Part shown: positions 9,255 through 18,904 of the stretch, piece by piece
How the letters are laid out: the number at the start of each line of letters is the position of its first letter
Position numbering within the stretch: position 1 is the stretch's first letter
Assembly: GCA_001873635.1 (NCBI GenBank)
Contig: MNZK01000093.1
Location: 1 to 43,667, forward strand
Origin: Porphyromonadaceae bacterium CG2_30_38_12
GTDB lineage: Bacteria > Bacteroidota > Bacteroidia > Bacteroidales > Paludibacteraceae
DNA length: 43,667 nucleotides
Direction of reading: 5' to 3'
Made by a program: the position numbers and the translations under genes
Notes under the pieces: generated by a model
Databases searched by the model: none
What the model saw: only the letters and a program-made list of their open reading frames with translations
Told to the model about the DNA's origin: nothing

Positions 9255-9458
9255 ATGCCCATTATCGTAAACTTAGATGCTATGATGGCTCGTAGAAAAA
9301 TATCTCTAAATGAACTTTCTGAAAGAGTTGCCATTACGCCCGCAAACTTATCCATTTTAAAAACAGGAAAAGCAAAAGCCATTCGTTTTAGTACTCTAGA
9401 GGCTATCTGTAAAATTCTCCGTTGTCAGCCATCTGATATTTTAGAATACAAACCCTAA
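9255..9458 (+). CDS. Small XRE/Cro-type helix-turn-helix regulator (YozG-like)
   Basis: 67 aa 'MPIIVNLDAMMARRKISLNELSERVAITPANLSILKTGKAKAIRFSTLEAICKILRCQPSDILEYKP'. Confidence 0.92.
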   Translation: MPIIVNLDAMMARRKISLNELSERVAITPANLSILKTGKAKAIRFSTLEAICKILRCQPSDILEYKP

Positions 9459-9477
9459 CAAAAGAGATAACAACTAT

Positions 9478-9514
9478 AAAAAAGCAAAATAATCTTAGAT
9501 TATTTTGCTTTTTT
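9478..9514. terminator. Bidirectional intrinsic terminator between the HTH gene and gldN
   Basis: AAAGCAAAATAATC (9481-9494) tta GATTATTTTGCTTT (9498-9511), 14-bp perfect stem flanked by A and T runs, between convergent genes. Confidence 0.85.
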
Positions 9515-9542
9515 AGTTATTACAAAAAAGAAGTATAAAAAA

Positions 9543-10511
9543 CTATTGTTCCCAAATATCTTGCTCTAAATTCATTAACTCATATTCGATGCGCTGCTGT
9601 TCACGACGAATACTTACAGGATCGCTATAAGTTTGTAAAAGCATCTTATCAAACATATTGCTATCACCCAACAAGTAAGAATAATAGAGCCTCTGAGAGA
9701 AGTAATCATCAAATGTCATACGATTGTTTTCGTTTCCATTTGGAATAATTAATTGCTTAGCTAAATAAGGGCGTAGCTCGTCATACAAATACCAGCATAC
9801 TAATGAGTTTTGAAAATAATTCCAAATTGCTTCACCTGATTTATTACTACTACCAAGCACATTCCTATTTGTAACGTTAGTTTCATTATAATTGTATATG
9901 GGGGCAATTGCAATGATTTTAGTGTACATCTTTGAATAATGTTTATTAAAAAATACAATTTCTTGTATTACATATTTTAGCTGTTTTGATGCATAATCGG
10001 CGTAAGCATAATCGCTAATTTTGGGTTTGTTTGTTACAGCATCTTTTTCAAATAATGGTGTCTTTCTAATGTTTGCATTTACTGAGTCCCAATCACAAAT
10101 TACAAAGAAATCATTTAATTTATCCTTACAAATGGGAACTTTTGACCACGAAGGTTGAATATCAAATTCCTTTTTTTCATAAGGTTTAAGTGTATCATTC
10201 ACAGTAGCCTCTAACATAACACGCAGCAGACTTTTATATTTTTCTGTTGGAGTGATAGGGAAATACAATTGACTGTTCTGCTTTTCACGCATATCAATTA
10301 TACGATAAACGATACGAGACCAAACTATGTCGTCACGGCGATGATTGATAACAGCAATCGTGTCTGCTAAGGATTTCATCTCAGTTGTTTGTAGGGCGAC
10401 ACGTCCCGTTTTATCAAAGAAAGGTAAAACCTCCTCGTTCTTTTGAGCTGTCAGATAATTAGCAGCTAAGCTAAAAAACATTAGTCCGCAAATTAATTTT
10501 ATTTTTTTCAT
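9543..10511 (-). CDS. gldN: Type IX secretion / gliding motility protein GldN (PorN)
   Basis: 322 aa with signal peptide; 'DDIVWSRIVYRIIDMREKQNSQLYFP' is typical of GldN/PorN; last gene of the porP-gldKLMN order. Confidence 0.9.
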   Translation of the reverse strand: MKKIKLICGLMFFSLAANYLTAQKNEEVLPFFDKTGRVALQTTEMKSLADTIAVINHRRDDIVWSRIVYRIIDMREKQNSQLYFPITPTEKYKSLLRVMLEATVNDTLKPYEKKEFDIQPSWSKVPICKDKLNDFFVICDWDSVNANIRKTPLFEKDAVTNKPKISDYAYADYASKQLKYVIQEIVFFNKHYSKMYTKIIAIAPIYNYNETNVTNRNVLGSSNKSGEAIWNYFQNSLVCWYLYDELRPYLAKQLIIPNGNENNRMTFDDYFSQRLYYSYLLGDSNMFDKMLLQTYSDPVSIRREQQRIEYELMNLEQDIWEQ

Positions 10512-10530
10512 AAGCTTTTTTAAATTTTAT

Positions 10531-12045
10531 TTATGCTAAACGAATAATCATAGCGCCTAAATTTTGATTATAACCATCAGGTCCAACTGCTATTATATTA
10601 CTAATTATTAAATTTCTTCCCTTTGTTAACTTAGATAAAAAGTTTCCATCTAACTTCGACCCCGATACATTTGACGTGGGTAAACCATCAACAATCATAG
10701 TAAACGAAACAATTCGGAAGTTTGCTTTTACTAATTCATCCTTACCATAACTTGCAATCATGGTTGCTGCACGTAACTCTGCTACCGACATAAGTCCACC
10801 CTGCGTTTGACTACCATTTTGACCAAGCAAATAAGCAGTCGGTTTTGGTAAGTGTTTTACTCTAAAAACACCTGAACCCATTGACATTTGTTTATTATCT
10901 ATCTTGCCAAAAACACTTACTTTGACTTCATTATCAGAAGTTGGATTTATAATAAATTTACCAGGACTTCTACGTAAATAGTTAGCTCCAGTAACATTAA
11001 TAGTTACATTTTCGGGAGCAATACCAGGAACAGAAATGCTAAATTTATTTTCAATTCCACGATATACTACATTTAAATCTTCATTGGAAATTGTTGCCGA
11101 AGGCTCGCTGACCATATAATCAGACTCAAATCTATACGAACGAATATTCCCGTCGTTACCAGGCAAGCGGATTTCTCCAGCGTATTTGGATGCACCTATC
11201 TTTCCAGCTACAAATTCGTACAATCCTTTACTTAGACGGCTACCATTTACATAATAATCGGGTGTAACAGTTGAATCGACGGCTGCCAAAACTATTTTAG
11301 CACTATACTTTTCGCCTCTGAATACTAATTTTGAGTTCGGAATAACTAAAGCTTCTATTTTGTTTACCCTAAAATCAGATGCATCTGTTTGGCTTTTCAA
11401 ATATTGCACTATTTCAGCTTCAGCTGATTTTACATCGCTTTGATATTTTGTGAGCATGGTTACTACTGCTGACACAGGCATCATTTCAAACATGGATGAC
11501 TCCCACGTTTTGTCGAATGCTATTTTTTTCGTGGAAAAAACTTTTTCGTAGAGTTCTTTTTTAGCCGGATTATTTGCAAATGCTTTCGATACAATGCTAC
11601 TGTATTTATCAATTTTAGATTTTAGAATTTTAGCATTCCCTTTTTCAAAAGCGTAAATACCTGCTGCATCTAAATTATCACGTCCAGTAATGACTCTTGC
11701 TTTAGGGTCAGCTTTATCTTTATCTGCAATTTTCACAACTTCCACTTTGAATTTTTCTAAGTATTGAAATAATTCTTGCGACTCAGTTTTAATAGCATTG
11801 GCTTTATTTAGCCACTCTTGAGTTTTGGTTGGATTTTTTTTGTTTAAGTCTTCAAAATCAGCATATAGAGCGTCATTTCGTTTTTGGGACGATTCTATGG
11901 TCGTATGCAAACTGTTGTCAACTAAAGTAAATCCATTCAAAATATCGCTCGATACATTCAATGCTAACATGGCTGTTAGCACTAAATACATCATTCCAAT
12001 CATTTTTTGCCGCGGTGTTTCCGTACAATTCTTAGCTCCACTCAT
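10531..12045 (-). CDS. gldM: Type IX secretion / gliding motility protein GldM (PorM)
   Basis: 'CTETPRQKMIGMMYLVLTAMLALNVSSDILNGFTLVDNSL' is the conserved GldM N-terminus. Confidence 0.95.
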   Translation of the reverse strand: MSGAKNCTETPRQKMIGMMYLVLTAMLALNVSSDILNGFTLVDNSLHTTIESSQKRNDALYADFEDLNKKNPTKTQEWLNKANAIKTESQELFQYLEKFKVEVVKIADKDKADPKARVITGRDNLDAAGIYAFEKGNAKILKSKIDKYSSIVSKAFANNPAKKELYEKVFSTKKIAFDKTWESSMFEMMPVSAVVTMLTKYQSDVKSAEAEIVQYLKSQTDASDFRVNKIEALVIPNSKLVFRGEKYSAKIVLAAVDSTVTPDYYVNGSRLSKGLYEFVAGKIGASKYAGEIRLPGNDGNIRSYRFESDYMVSEPSATISNEDLNVVYRGIENKFSISVPGIAPENVTINVTGANYLRRSPGKFIINPTSDNEVKVSVFGKIDNKQMSMGSGVFRVKHLPKPTAYLLGQNGSQTQGGLMSVAELRAATMIASYGKDELVKANFRIVSFTMIVDGLPTSNVSGSKLDGNFLSKLTKGRNLIISNIIAVGPDGYNQNLGAMIIRLA

Positions 12046-12080
12046 ACTTTGTTCGTGATATGTTTGAGATAAATAAACAG

Positions 12081-12953
12081 TTAGTTAAGTGCATTCAGCA
12101 TATTGCCATAAACTTGGTTCAAATCTTTTACTTGTTTGGCTAATTTTTCTGTTCCTGATTTATATAAATCACTTTGTACTGAAGCAAATTCGGTTGAATT
12201 TTTTATTTTTGTCAATTCTGAATTTACAGCATTCAAATTTGTATCCACTGATCTCAATACATCGGCTTGTTTAATTAAGCTTTCAGACTGTGTTTGAATG
12301 TTACGTATTTGAATTTCGTAGATAGAATTAATGGATGACAAACTCTTATTAATTTCATCCACACGAGTAGCATATACTTTTGTGTTTTTTTCTACTGATT
12401 GCATACCATCTGAAATGTTTCTGTAAGCAAGTTCTAAGTTAGAAGATGCTGCATTGAGTATTTCCTGCGACCCAATAAATTTTCCGGTTGCAACACTTGC
12501 AGCATCAATGTTTTTAACCAATCCCTCGCTTGATTTTGCAACATTACCTATACTTGATAATTGCTGTGCTGTAGTGGAAAGATTTTTTATCCCTTCGGAT
12601 AATTTTTTAACATCATCGTCATTCAAAGACGCTGAATAAGATAAAGTTGCTTTATTAGTAGAAGTATTCTGTTGGTTAGCAGCGCCTAAATTTAATTTGT
12701 GACCACTTTCAAAATCATATACCTTACCCCAATCATAGTCTTCGTGAGGCTTATCAAAGGCACCAATAGCAAAAAGAATAGCTTCCACGGTCATACCTAT
12801 ACCAAGCATAGCACCACCCCAGTCTTTATGCAAAATTTTTCCCATGGCACCAACTATAACTACAGACGCACCCAAACTGTAAAGTATTCCTACAATACGT
12901 TTTGTTACTGGTGCATTCCAAATTTGGTCGAATTTACTTTGTTCTGCTGACAT
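12081..12953 (-). CDS. gldL: Type IX secretion / gliding motility protein GldL (PorL)
   Basis: 'RIVGILYSLGASVVIVGAMGKILHKDWGGAMLGIGMTVEAILFAIGAFDKPHEDYDW' two-TM N-terminus of GldL. Confidence 0.95.
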   Translation of the reverse strand: MSAEQSKFDQIWNAPVTKRIVGILYSLGASVVIVGAMGKILHKDWGGAMLGIGMTVEAILFAIGAFDKPHEDYDWGKVYDFESGHKLNLGAANQQNTSTNKATLSYSASLNDDDVKKLSEGIKNLSTTAQQLSSIGNVAKSSEGLVKNIDAASVATGKFIGSQEILNAASSNLELAYRNISDGMQSVEKNTKVYATRVDEINKSLSSINSIYEIQIRNIQTQSESLIKQADVLRSVDTNLNAVNSELTKIKNSTEFASVQSDLYKSGTEKLAKQVKDLNQVYGNMLNALN

Positions 12954-12991
12954 ATTTTTCTTAATTAATTTTATTTTAATGATTCTGCTTG

Positions 12992-14404
12992 TTAGTCTCC
13001 ATTAAATGAACGAACGCATCGAAATCCAATGTATGGTCTACTTTCATATTGATATTCGTACGTACGAACTCCACATTGTAAATAGTATGCAATATCTTTC
13101 CATGAACCTCCTTTAACAACTTTACGTTTCAATACATTGGAGTCATCTTGCTTTGCACTGTACTGAAAGTTTGGATTCATATCAGCCACTAATGAATTTT
13201 CAAAATTTACATAGGCGGTGGAAGTCCATTCTGCCACATTTCCAGACATGTCGAACAAGCCATAATCGTTTGGCATAAATGAAGCAACTCTCATTGTCGT
13301 TGCGCCGGTATCATCTGTGTAGCTTCCGCGTGTTGGTTTGAAGTTTGCCAAATAACAACCCTTCGAATCACGCGTGTAGTTACCACCCCAAGGATAAAGG
13401 GCTACGCGTCTATTACCACGTGCGGCATATTCCCATTCCGTCTCAGTAGGTAATCGATAATCCTGACCACCCATTGGGTTTGAACTGTTAAATAATTGCG
13501 TTCTCCAATTACAAAAAGCCTGAGCTTGCTCCCAAGTAACACCCACTACAGGATAGTTAGCAAATCCAGCATGTGAAAAATACATGCGCATTTTAGGATC
13601 GTTGTAAGAATATTGAAAATCACGAATCCACATAACGGTATCGGGATAAATTTTAACAATTTTCATGGAAATCAAATCTTTTCGAGTAATAAGTGGTCGA
13701 ATAATAGTCGAATCAATAATATAACCAAATTCGTTCACATAAGAAGTATCCACTCGTGCGGTGGCTCCTTTGGGATATGCACCCGTGTTCACATTCAATT
13801 TATTGGCAGGTAACGCAGCCTGATCATAATTAATCCATTCGTATTTGTAAGTAATCTTTCCAGGGTCAATCTGTGGTTTTGAGCCTAACTCATTCATATC
13901 CTTATAGTTCATCGATTTAACAATGCGTTGAAATGTCGTATCTTTTGAAGTCCATGGTAATTTAGCCCTCCAATTAAGTGGTAACTTTTTAAGTTGATCG
14001 GCAGAGAGCTGGTCAAAAGGATTGTTCTTGTCGTTGTAAGTTGTGTATTTTTGGCGTTCCTTGGCTTCTAAGGAGGGGTCTTCAATTATGTTTCTCATTA
14101 ATATAGAATCGCGTGCCCAAACAACAAATTGTTTGTATTCGTCATTGGTAATTTCTGTTTCATCCATCCAAAAGGCATCGATAGTTACGTTAACCGATTT
14201 ATCTTTTACTAAATTAAAAGGAGATTGATCATTGGCTCCCATCATAAACGAACCTCGTTTGATAAATACCATACCGAATGGATTTGCTTCAACAAATCCT
14301 TTTGTGAACATGCTTCTCTTAGATGTACCAACAAGCTCCCCAATTGGTTTTGCTGCAACAATAAATATTGCAACTATAATAAGTATTATCAGATTTTTTT
14401 TCAT
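12992..14404 (-). CDS. gldK: Type IX secretion / gliding motility lipoprotein GldK (PorK), formylglycine-generating-enzyme-like fold
   Basis: 'MVFIKRGSFMMGANDQ', 'YRLPTETEWEYAARG', 'GLFDMSGNVAEWTSTAY', 'VKGGSWKD', 'IGFRCVRSF'; operon position. Confidence 0.93.
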   Translation of the reverse strand: MKKNLIILIIVAIFIVAAKPIGELVGTSKRSMFTKGFVEANPFGMVFIKRGSFMMGANDQSPFNLVKDKSVNVTIDAFWMDETEITNDEYKQFVVWARDSILMRNIIEDPSLEAKERQKYTTYNDKNNPFDQLSADQLKKLPLNWRAKLPWTSKDTTFQRIVKSMNYKDMNELGSKPQIDPGKITYKYEWINYDQAALPANKLNVNTGAYPKGATARVDTSYVNEFGYIIDSTIIRPLITRKDLISMKIVKIYPDTVMWIRDFQYSYNDPKMRMYFSHAGFANYPVVGVTWEQAQAFCNWRTQLFNSSNPMGGQDYRLPTETEWEYAARGNRRVALYPWGGNYTRDSKGCYLANFKPTRGSYTDDTGATTMRVASFMPNDYGLFDMSGNVAEWTSTAYVNFENSLVADMNPNFQYSAKQDDSNVLKRKVVKGGSWKDIAYYLQCGVRTYEYQYESRPYIGFRCVRSFNGD

Positions 14405-14457
14405 ACTTCTTTTTACTATTTTATTTAAAAAATCAATGAATGCCTTAAAAATTATTA

Positions 14458-15408
14458 TTATAGATATCGAATACTTTTATACTTTGAATTGGGCTTTGAA
14501 AACACATATTCAAAACTATATGCTAAAACAAATTCGTGCGAACCAAAATTGGTCGAAATAAGCTTATTGGTCGAAATATCAACTGAATAACCTATCGACA
14601 ATCCTCCATTAATGTTAATGCCAGCTAAGAAAGCAACCGAACTAAATGGTCTAATTGTAAAACCACCCCAGTACTTATTGTCATATTCCAAAAGGGAAGT
14701 CAAGTCTATCTGCGTCGCTGCAAGATCTGACTTTACCAATATCGTAGGTTTAAACAGGTATTTATTATCCGAAAGAGTAAAAGAATAACCACTTGTTAAA
14801 TACCACATACTTTTTTCATTAAAAATTGCATTAGTACCCCACTTTATAGTCGGCTGCGTCAGATGCATGTATGAAACTCCTACATACGCTTTCCCTGTGC
14901 TATACCATGCACCCATATTTAAATCAAAACCCATTCCAGACACTTTGTTAGTGGGTATTTCATTATCAGATGCTATAGTGTGATATTCTCCTAAGGTTAT
15001 CTTCTGATTAGCTACGCTATCACCCGAAAAACCTATGTTTACAAATCCAGCATCAAAACCGATGCTTAAACTTCCAGCTCCTACCTTAAATTTGTTGGCG
15101 AATTGAAGATTGAAAGTCTGGTTTGAAAACCAACCTATTTTATCATCGATAAATTTCACACCAATGCCTTGTTTTTTACCACCAATGCTTAGTGGACTAT
15201 TTATACTAAAAACTGTTGTATTGCCGCCACCAGGCATATTTACCATATTTATTCTATGATGTCCTATCACTTCAATCATTTCACTTTCGCCTGCCGCTGC
15301 TGGATTAAAAGTATTATTATGAAACATGTATTGTGTTAGCTGCGCATCAAATTGAGCAAAAACTGAAAGACTCAACAGTAAAAATAAGCCAACAAATACT
15401 TTTTTCAT
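14458..15408 (-). CDS. PorP/SprF family type IX secretion system outer-membrane protein
   Basis: 'QFDAQLTQYMFHNNTFNPAAAGESEMIEVIGHHRINMVNMPGG' PorP/SprF N-terminus; directly upstream of gldK. Confidence 0.9.
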   Translation of the reverse strand: MKKVFVGLFLLLSLSVFAQFDAQLTQYMFHNNTFNPAAAGESEMIEVIGHHRINMVNMPGGGNTTVFSINSPLSIGGKKQGIGVKFIDDKIGWFSNQTFNLQFANKFKVGAGSLSIGFDAGFVNIGFSGDSVANQKITLGEYHTIASDNEIPTNKVSGMGFDLNMGAWYSTGKAYVGVSYMHLTQPTIKWGTNAIFNEKSMWYLTSGYSFTLSDNKYLFKPTILVKSDLAATQIDLTSLLEYDNKYWGGFTIRPFSSVAFLAGININGGLSIGYSVDISTNKLISTNFGSHEFVLAYSFEYVFSKPNSKYKSIRYL

Positions 15409-15562
15409 GAATTTTCAGAATACAATTTAGCTATAATTTAATCGAAAAAAGGTCTTTAAACCTCTATCATTTAACTTTAAATTTGCTGAAAAATTGCATT
15501 TTCAGATTAATTTTTAAAAATTTGAGTGTTATTCACTAAATATGACTATCAATAATCATTTA

Positions 15563-15784
15563 TTAATACTCATCTTCGTTAAAAAAGAAGTCCTCTTTAC
15601 TTGGGTAGTCAGGCCAAATATCTTCTATTGTTTCGTAAATTTCGCCCTCATCTTCTATCTCCTGTAAGTTTTCAATTACTTCAAGGGGTGCTCCTGATCG
15701 CATTGCATAATCTATCAATTCATCTTTGGTAGCAGGCCAAGGAGCATCCTCTATTTTCGAAGCCAATTCCAATGTCCAATACAT
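15563..15784 (-). CDS. DUF2795 domain-containing small acidic protein
   Basis: 73 aa 'MYWTLELASKIEDAPWPATKDELIDYAMRSGAPLEVIENLQEIEDEGEIYETIEDIWPDYPSKEDFFFNEDEY'. Confidence 0.75.
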   Translation of the reverse strand: MYWTLELASKIEDAPWPATKDELIDYAMRSGAPLEVIENLQEIEDEGEIYETIEDIWPDYPSKEDFFFNEDEY

Positions 15785-15848
15785 AGTAAACCTTAAATTT
15801 TAAAATTAATAATTTGCTTTAATTTCGATGCAAAAATAGAATTTTTTT

Positions 15849-16403
15849 TTATTTATTCTCTACTTTCCAAAAAATTTCTTTTCCACCTTGCTTTAATGTT
15901 GCATGACGCGACAATGTGAAAAAATAATCGGAGAGCCGATTTGTGTATATAAGTATATTATTATCAATACATTGTGTTTTATTTATTTCTAATATTCTTC
16001 TTTCGGCACGTCTCGATATAGTTCGACAAACATGTGAAAAACTTCCTTCCATTGAACCTCCGGGTAGAATAAAAGCAGTTAATTCGGGCAATTTTGAGGT
16101 TATTCTATCAATTTCCGATTCTAAAAGTTGAATATCCTGAACTGTGATGAGGGCATAATTACCTATTTTTGCTTTGGCAACATCAGTTGCTAAGTAAGAA
16201 CCAATAACAAAAAGACGGTGCTGAATTTGCTCTAAAGTGTCTTTTTCGCTTTCCATAATTGGCTGCGACGCTAATAATCCTACAAACGAATTTAGCTCAT
16301 CTATGGTGCCGTAAGCCTCTATACGTGTATCTGTTTTTGATACACGAGTGCCTCCTATTAATCCTGTTTCGCCGTGATCACCTGTCTTGGTATATATTTT
16401 CAT
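15849..16403 (-). CDS. Cob(I)yrinic acid a,c-diamide adenosyltransferase (PduO type)
   Basis: 'MKIYTKTGDHGETGLIGGTRVSKTDTRIEAYGTIDELNSFVGLL', 'FILPGGSMEGSFSHVCRTISRRAERRI', 'IYTNRLSDYFFTLSR'. Confidence 0.93.
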   Translation of the reverse strand: MKIYTKTGDHGETGLIGGTRVSKTDTRIEAYGTIDELNSFVGLLASQPIMESEKDTLEQIQHRLFVIGSYLATDVAKAKIGNYALITVQDIQLLESEIDRITSKLPELTAFILPGGSMEGSFSHVCRTISRRAERRILEINKTQCIDNNILIYTNRLSDYFFTLSRHATLKQGGKEIFWKVENK

Positions 16404-16417
16404 TTTTTTAACGTATG

Positions 16418-17221
16418 CTATAGGTGCATTTTATAATTTATTTTTTGTAAAGTAGGCTTAAAAAAAACAATTCCCATCCAAAATAAATCAATGGTTGCTG
16501 TTACTGATTCATGTTTTTTTATAGTTTTCCAAGCATATTCCATGTCCTTTGACCAATAAATATCGTCAAAAACAACAACGGCATTTTGGCTCAACGCTGG
16601 CATTAATTTTTCAAAATACTGTATGGTAGCAACTGCTGTATGATTCGCATCGATAAAAACGAAATCAATAGATGAAAGTTTTTCAATTGCCTGAACTAAA
16701 GTTTGATTGATATTGCCTGTTAAAATTTTTACATTTTCTAAATGAAGTGTTTCGAACGTTTCTTGAGCAATTTTTGCCGATTGCTCACAACCCTCCAATG
16801 TTATGCACTCATTTTTATTACTATTTGAAGCTATGTAAGCAGTTGAAATGCCAAAAGATGTACCTAACTCCAATATTTTAGATAATGATAAATGCTGTAT
16901 CAATCGAAATAATACTTGCCCACACTGGGGACGAATAGCCGATTTAGTTGCAATATCATTAATTCGTCTTTGAACTTTTTTACCCGTACCAAAATCTCTA
17001 ACCATTATATAGCAGGAATTGTTCGCCAAAAATGTTCGTCGTTGCTCAATTTTTTTGAAAATATAATAAGCATTTTTATCATAAATAACATGTTGCGTGA
17101 AATTATACAAAAAAGGTGAATGAATGCCAAACCCTTTGGTATGTCGCGCTGAAACTATGTGTTTGCCGTATTTGCAAATTAATCGCATCAAGTTCGCACC
17201 ATATATCATGTTGTTTTTCAC
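16418..17221 (-). CDS. Class I SAM-dependent methyltransferase (O-methyltransferase-like)
   Basis: 'KILELGTSFGISTAYIA', 'IDFVFIDANHTAVATIQYFEKLMPALSQNAVVVFDDIYWSKDM'. An alternative start at MRLICKYGKH is possible. Confidence 0.8.
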   Translation of the reverse strand: MKNNMIYGANLMRLICKYGKHIVSARHTKGFGIHSPFLYNFTQHVIYDKNAYYIFKKIEQRRTFLANNSCYIMVRDFGTGKKVQRRINDIATKSAIRPQCGQVLFRLIQHLSLSKILELGTSFGISTAYIASNSNKNECITLEGCEQSAKIAQETFETLHLENVKILTGNINQTLVQAIEKLSSIDFVFIDANHTAVATIQYFEKLMPALSQNAVVVFDDIYWSKDMEYAWKTIKKHESVTATIDLFWMGIVFFKPTLQKINYKMHL

Positions 17222-17230
17222 AGCCGATGT

Positions 17231-18889
17231 TTATTTATTTATATTCAGTATTTTAAAATAAAGTGCTTGATCGGTTAAGTTTCTAATTGCCAGTTTCAAA
17301 TCGTTATCTTTCCGCAGCGAAAACTCAACTTGTCCTTTCTGAAAATAATAGCGTTTCATCAATTCCAAACTTAGCAGTTCACTAACATCTGCTTTATTAT
17401 CCAGAATATTACGCTGAACGTCTGGCTTAATTTTAATCTCCAAATTTTTGAGAGCTTCAGCAGCATATTTATCAATGCCTTCCGAACGAGCTAAATCGAG
17501 AAATTCGGCATACATTTTTTCAGATTCTGATTTATAAGTAAATTTTTTTTCTGTTAAAAATTTAACGAAATCATCAAAGTCCTCGTTACTCAATTCAAAT
17601 TCGGATGGTTTAGCAATAGTGGGGTGCGTGGCAACAAATTTATTAGCATATTCAAAATATAAATTTTGAGCAAAAATATAGTAGGCTATGTTTAATTTAC
17701 GGTTATCGGCGGTCAAGGAATCAGGAATGATACCACCACCATCGCGTACAGTCCGACCGTGAAGCGTTTTGAATTCGGTAGTCAAGCTATCAGGTACCCT
17801 TCCAACGCTCCCATCCTCGTTGCGATGAGCATAATCTATCGCCTGAATACAACGACCGCTGGGAATATAATACTTAGCTGTTGTAACCTTTAAATTGCCA
17901 CCATAGCCTATGGGACGAATGTTTTGCACCAAACCTTTTCCAAAGGTTTTTTCACCAATAATAATTCCGCGGTCTAAGTCCTGCATTGCTCCAGCTACTA
18001 TCTCGGACGCAGAGGCTGACGATCTGTTTACCAACACGGCAATTCGTAAATCGGTAAAAACAGGCTCGGTAGGAGTCTTGTACGTTCGATTGGTAAATTC
18101 GCTTTTACCTTTGGTTTGAACTACATCGCTGCCTTTAGGCACGAAAAAACCTAAAATTTTCACAGCCTCATCAATCAATCCACCGCCATTGTTGCGAATG
18201 TCGATTACGAGTGATTCGATGTGCTGATTTTTTACTAAATTGTTTATGGCAGTTTTCATTTCGGTTGCTGATTTATCTGTGAAATCAGACAATTGTACGT
18301 AGCCAACTTTATCGGCAACCAAGGCAGTATATACCACCGGATTAACTTGAATTTTTTCGCGTAAAAATTCTTTTTCAATAATTTTTGTTATGCCAACACG
18401 TTTCAATTTAAGTTTTACGAGCGTGTTTGGCGTTCCTTTCAGTAAGTTGCTAACCTGGCTTACTGTGAGGTTCGCTGTGCTTTTTTTATTGATTTCCAAG
18501 AGTATATCGCCAGCACGAACATCGTTGCGTTGAGCCGGCATTCCTTCGTAAGGTTCGGAGATGTACAAGTCCTTGCCACTTTTTGTAATCAATGCGCCGA
18601 TGCCCCCATATTCACCCGTAGTCATGAATTTAAGATTATCTGTTTCTTTTTCGGGTATATAAACCGTGTAAGGGTCTAAGCGTGAAACCATTTCGTTGAT
18701 AGCCGTAGCTGTCATCTTGTCGTAATTAAGCGTATCCACATAAAAAGCATCTAATTCGCGAAATACGGAATTGAAAATAGATAAATTTTTGCTTATACGA
18801 AATGTGCGGGTATCTGTCCCTTTCGATTCTGCTTGTAGGTTTAAAGTCAGAAAACAAAAAAAGAGTACGAATGCATTAGCTTTTTGCAT
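17231..18889 (-). CDS. S41 family C-terminal processing peptidase
   Basis: Signal peptide, PDZ domain ('YGGIGALITKSGKDLYISEPYEGMPAQRNDVRAGDILLEINKKS'), catalytic 'VNRSSASASEIVAGAMQDLDRGIIIGEKTFGKGLVQ'. Confidence 0.93.
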   Translation of the reverse strand: MQKANAFVLFFCFLTLNLQAESKGTDTRTFRISKNLSIFNSVFRELDAFYVDTLNYDKMTATAINEMVSRLDPYTVYIPEKETDNLKFMTTGEYGGIGALITKSGKDLYISEPYEGMPAQRNDVRAGDILLEINKKSTANLTVSQVSNLLKGTPNTLVKLKLKRVGITKIIEKEFLREKIQVNPVVYTALVADKVGYVQLSDFTDKSATEMKTAINNLVKNQHIESLVIDIRNNGGGLIDEAVKILGFFVPKGSDVVQTKGKSEFTNRTYKTPTEPVFTDLRIAVLVNRSSASASEIVAGAMQDLDRGIIIGEKTFGKGLVQNIRPIGYGGNLKVTTAKYYIPSGRCIQAIDYAHRNEDGSVGRVPDSLTTEFKTLHGRTVRDGGGIIPDSLTADNRKLNIAYYIFAQNLYFEYANKFVATHPTIAKPSEFELSNEDFDDFVKFLTEKKFTYKSESEKMYAEFLDLARSEGIDKYAAEALKNLEIKIKPDVQRNILDNKADVSELLSLELMKRYYFQKGQVEFSLRKDNDLKLAIRNLTDQALYFKILNINK

Positions 18890-18904
18890 GTGTTTTTTAA
18901 GTTG

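Noticed and set aside
12992-14404. Reading gldK as a stand-alone formylglycine-generating enzyme / sulfatase activator
   Set aside because: FGE-like fold is a known feature of GldK; lipoprotein-like N-terminus and gldKLMN context fix the assignment.
14225-14561. Plus-strand ORFs overlapping the gldK 5' end and the porP-gldK gap
   Set aside because: Antisense to signal peptide-coding AT-rich sequence; no recognisable motif or start context.
15486-15505. CTGAAAA/TTTTCAG hairpin upstream of porP
   Set aside because: Only a 7-bp AT-rich stem without a T-run on the relevant strand; not strong enough to call a terminator.
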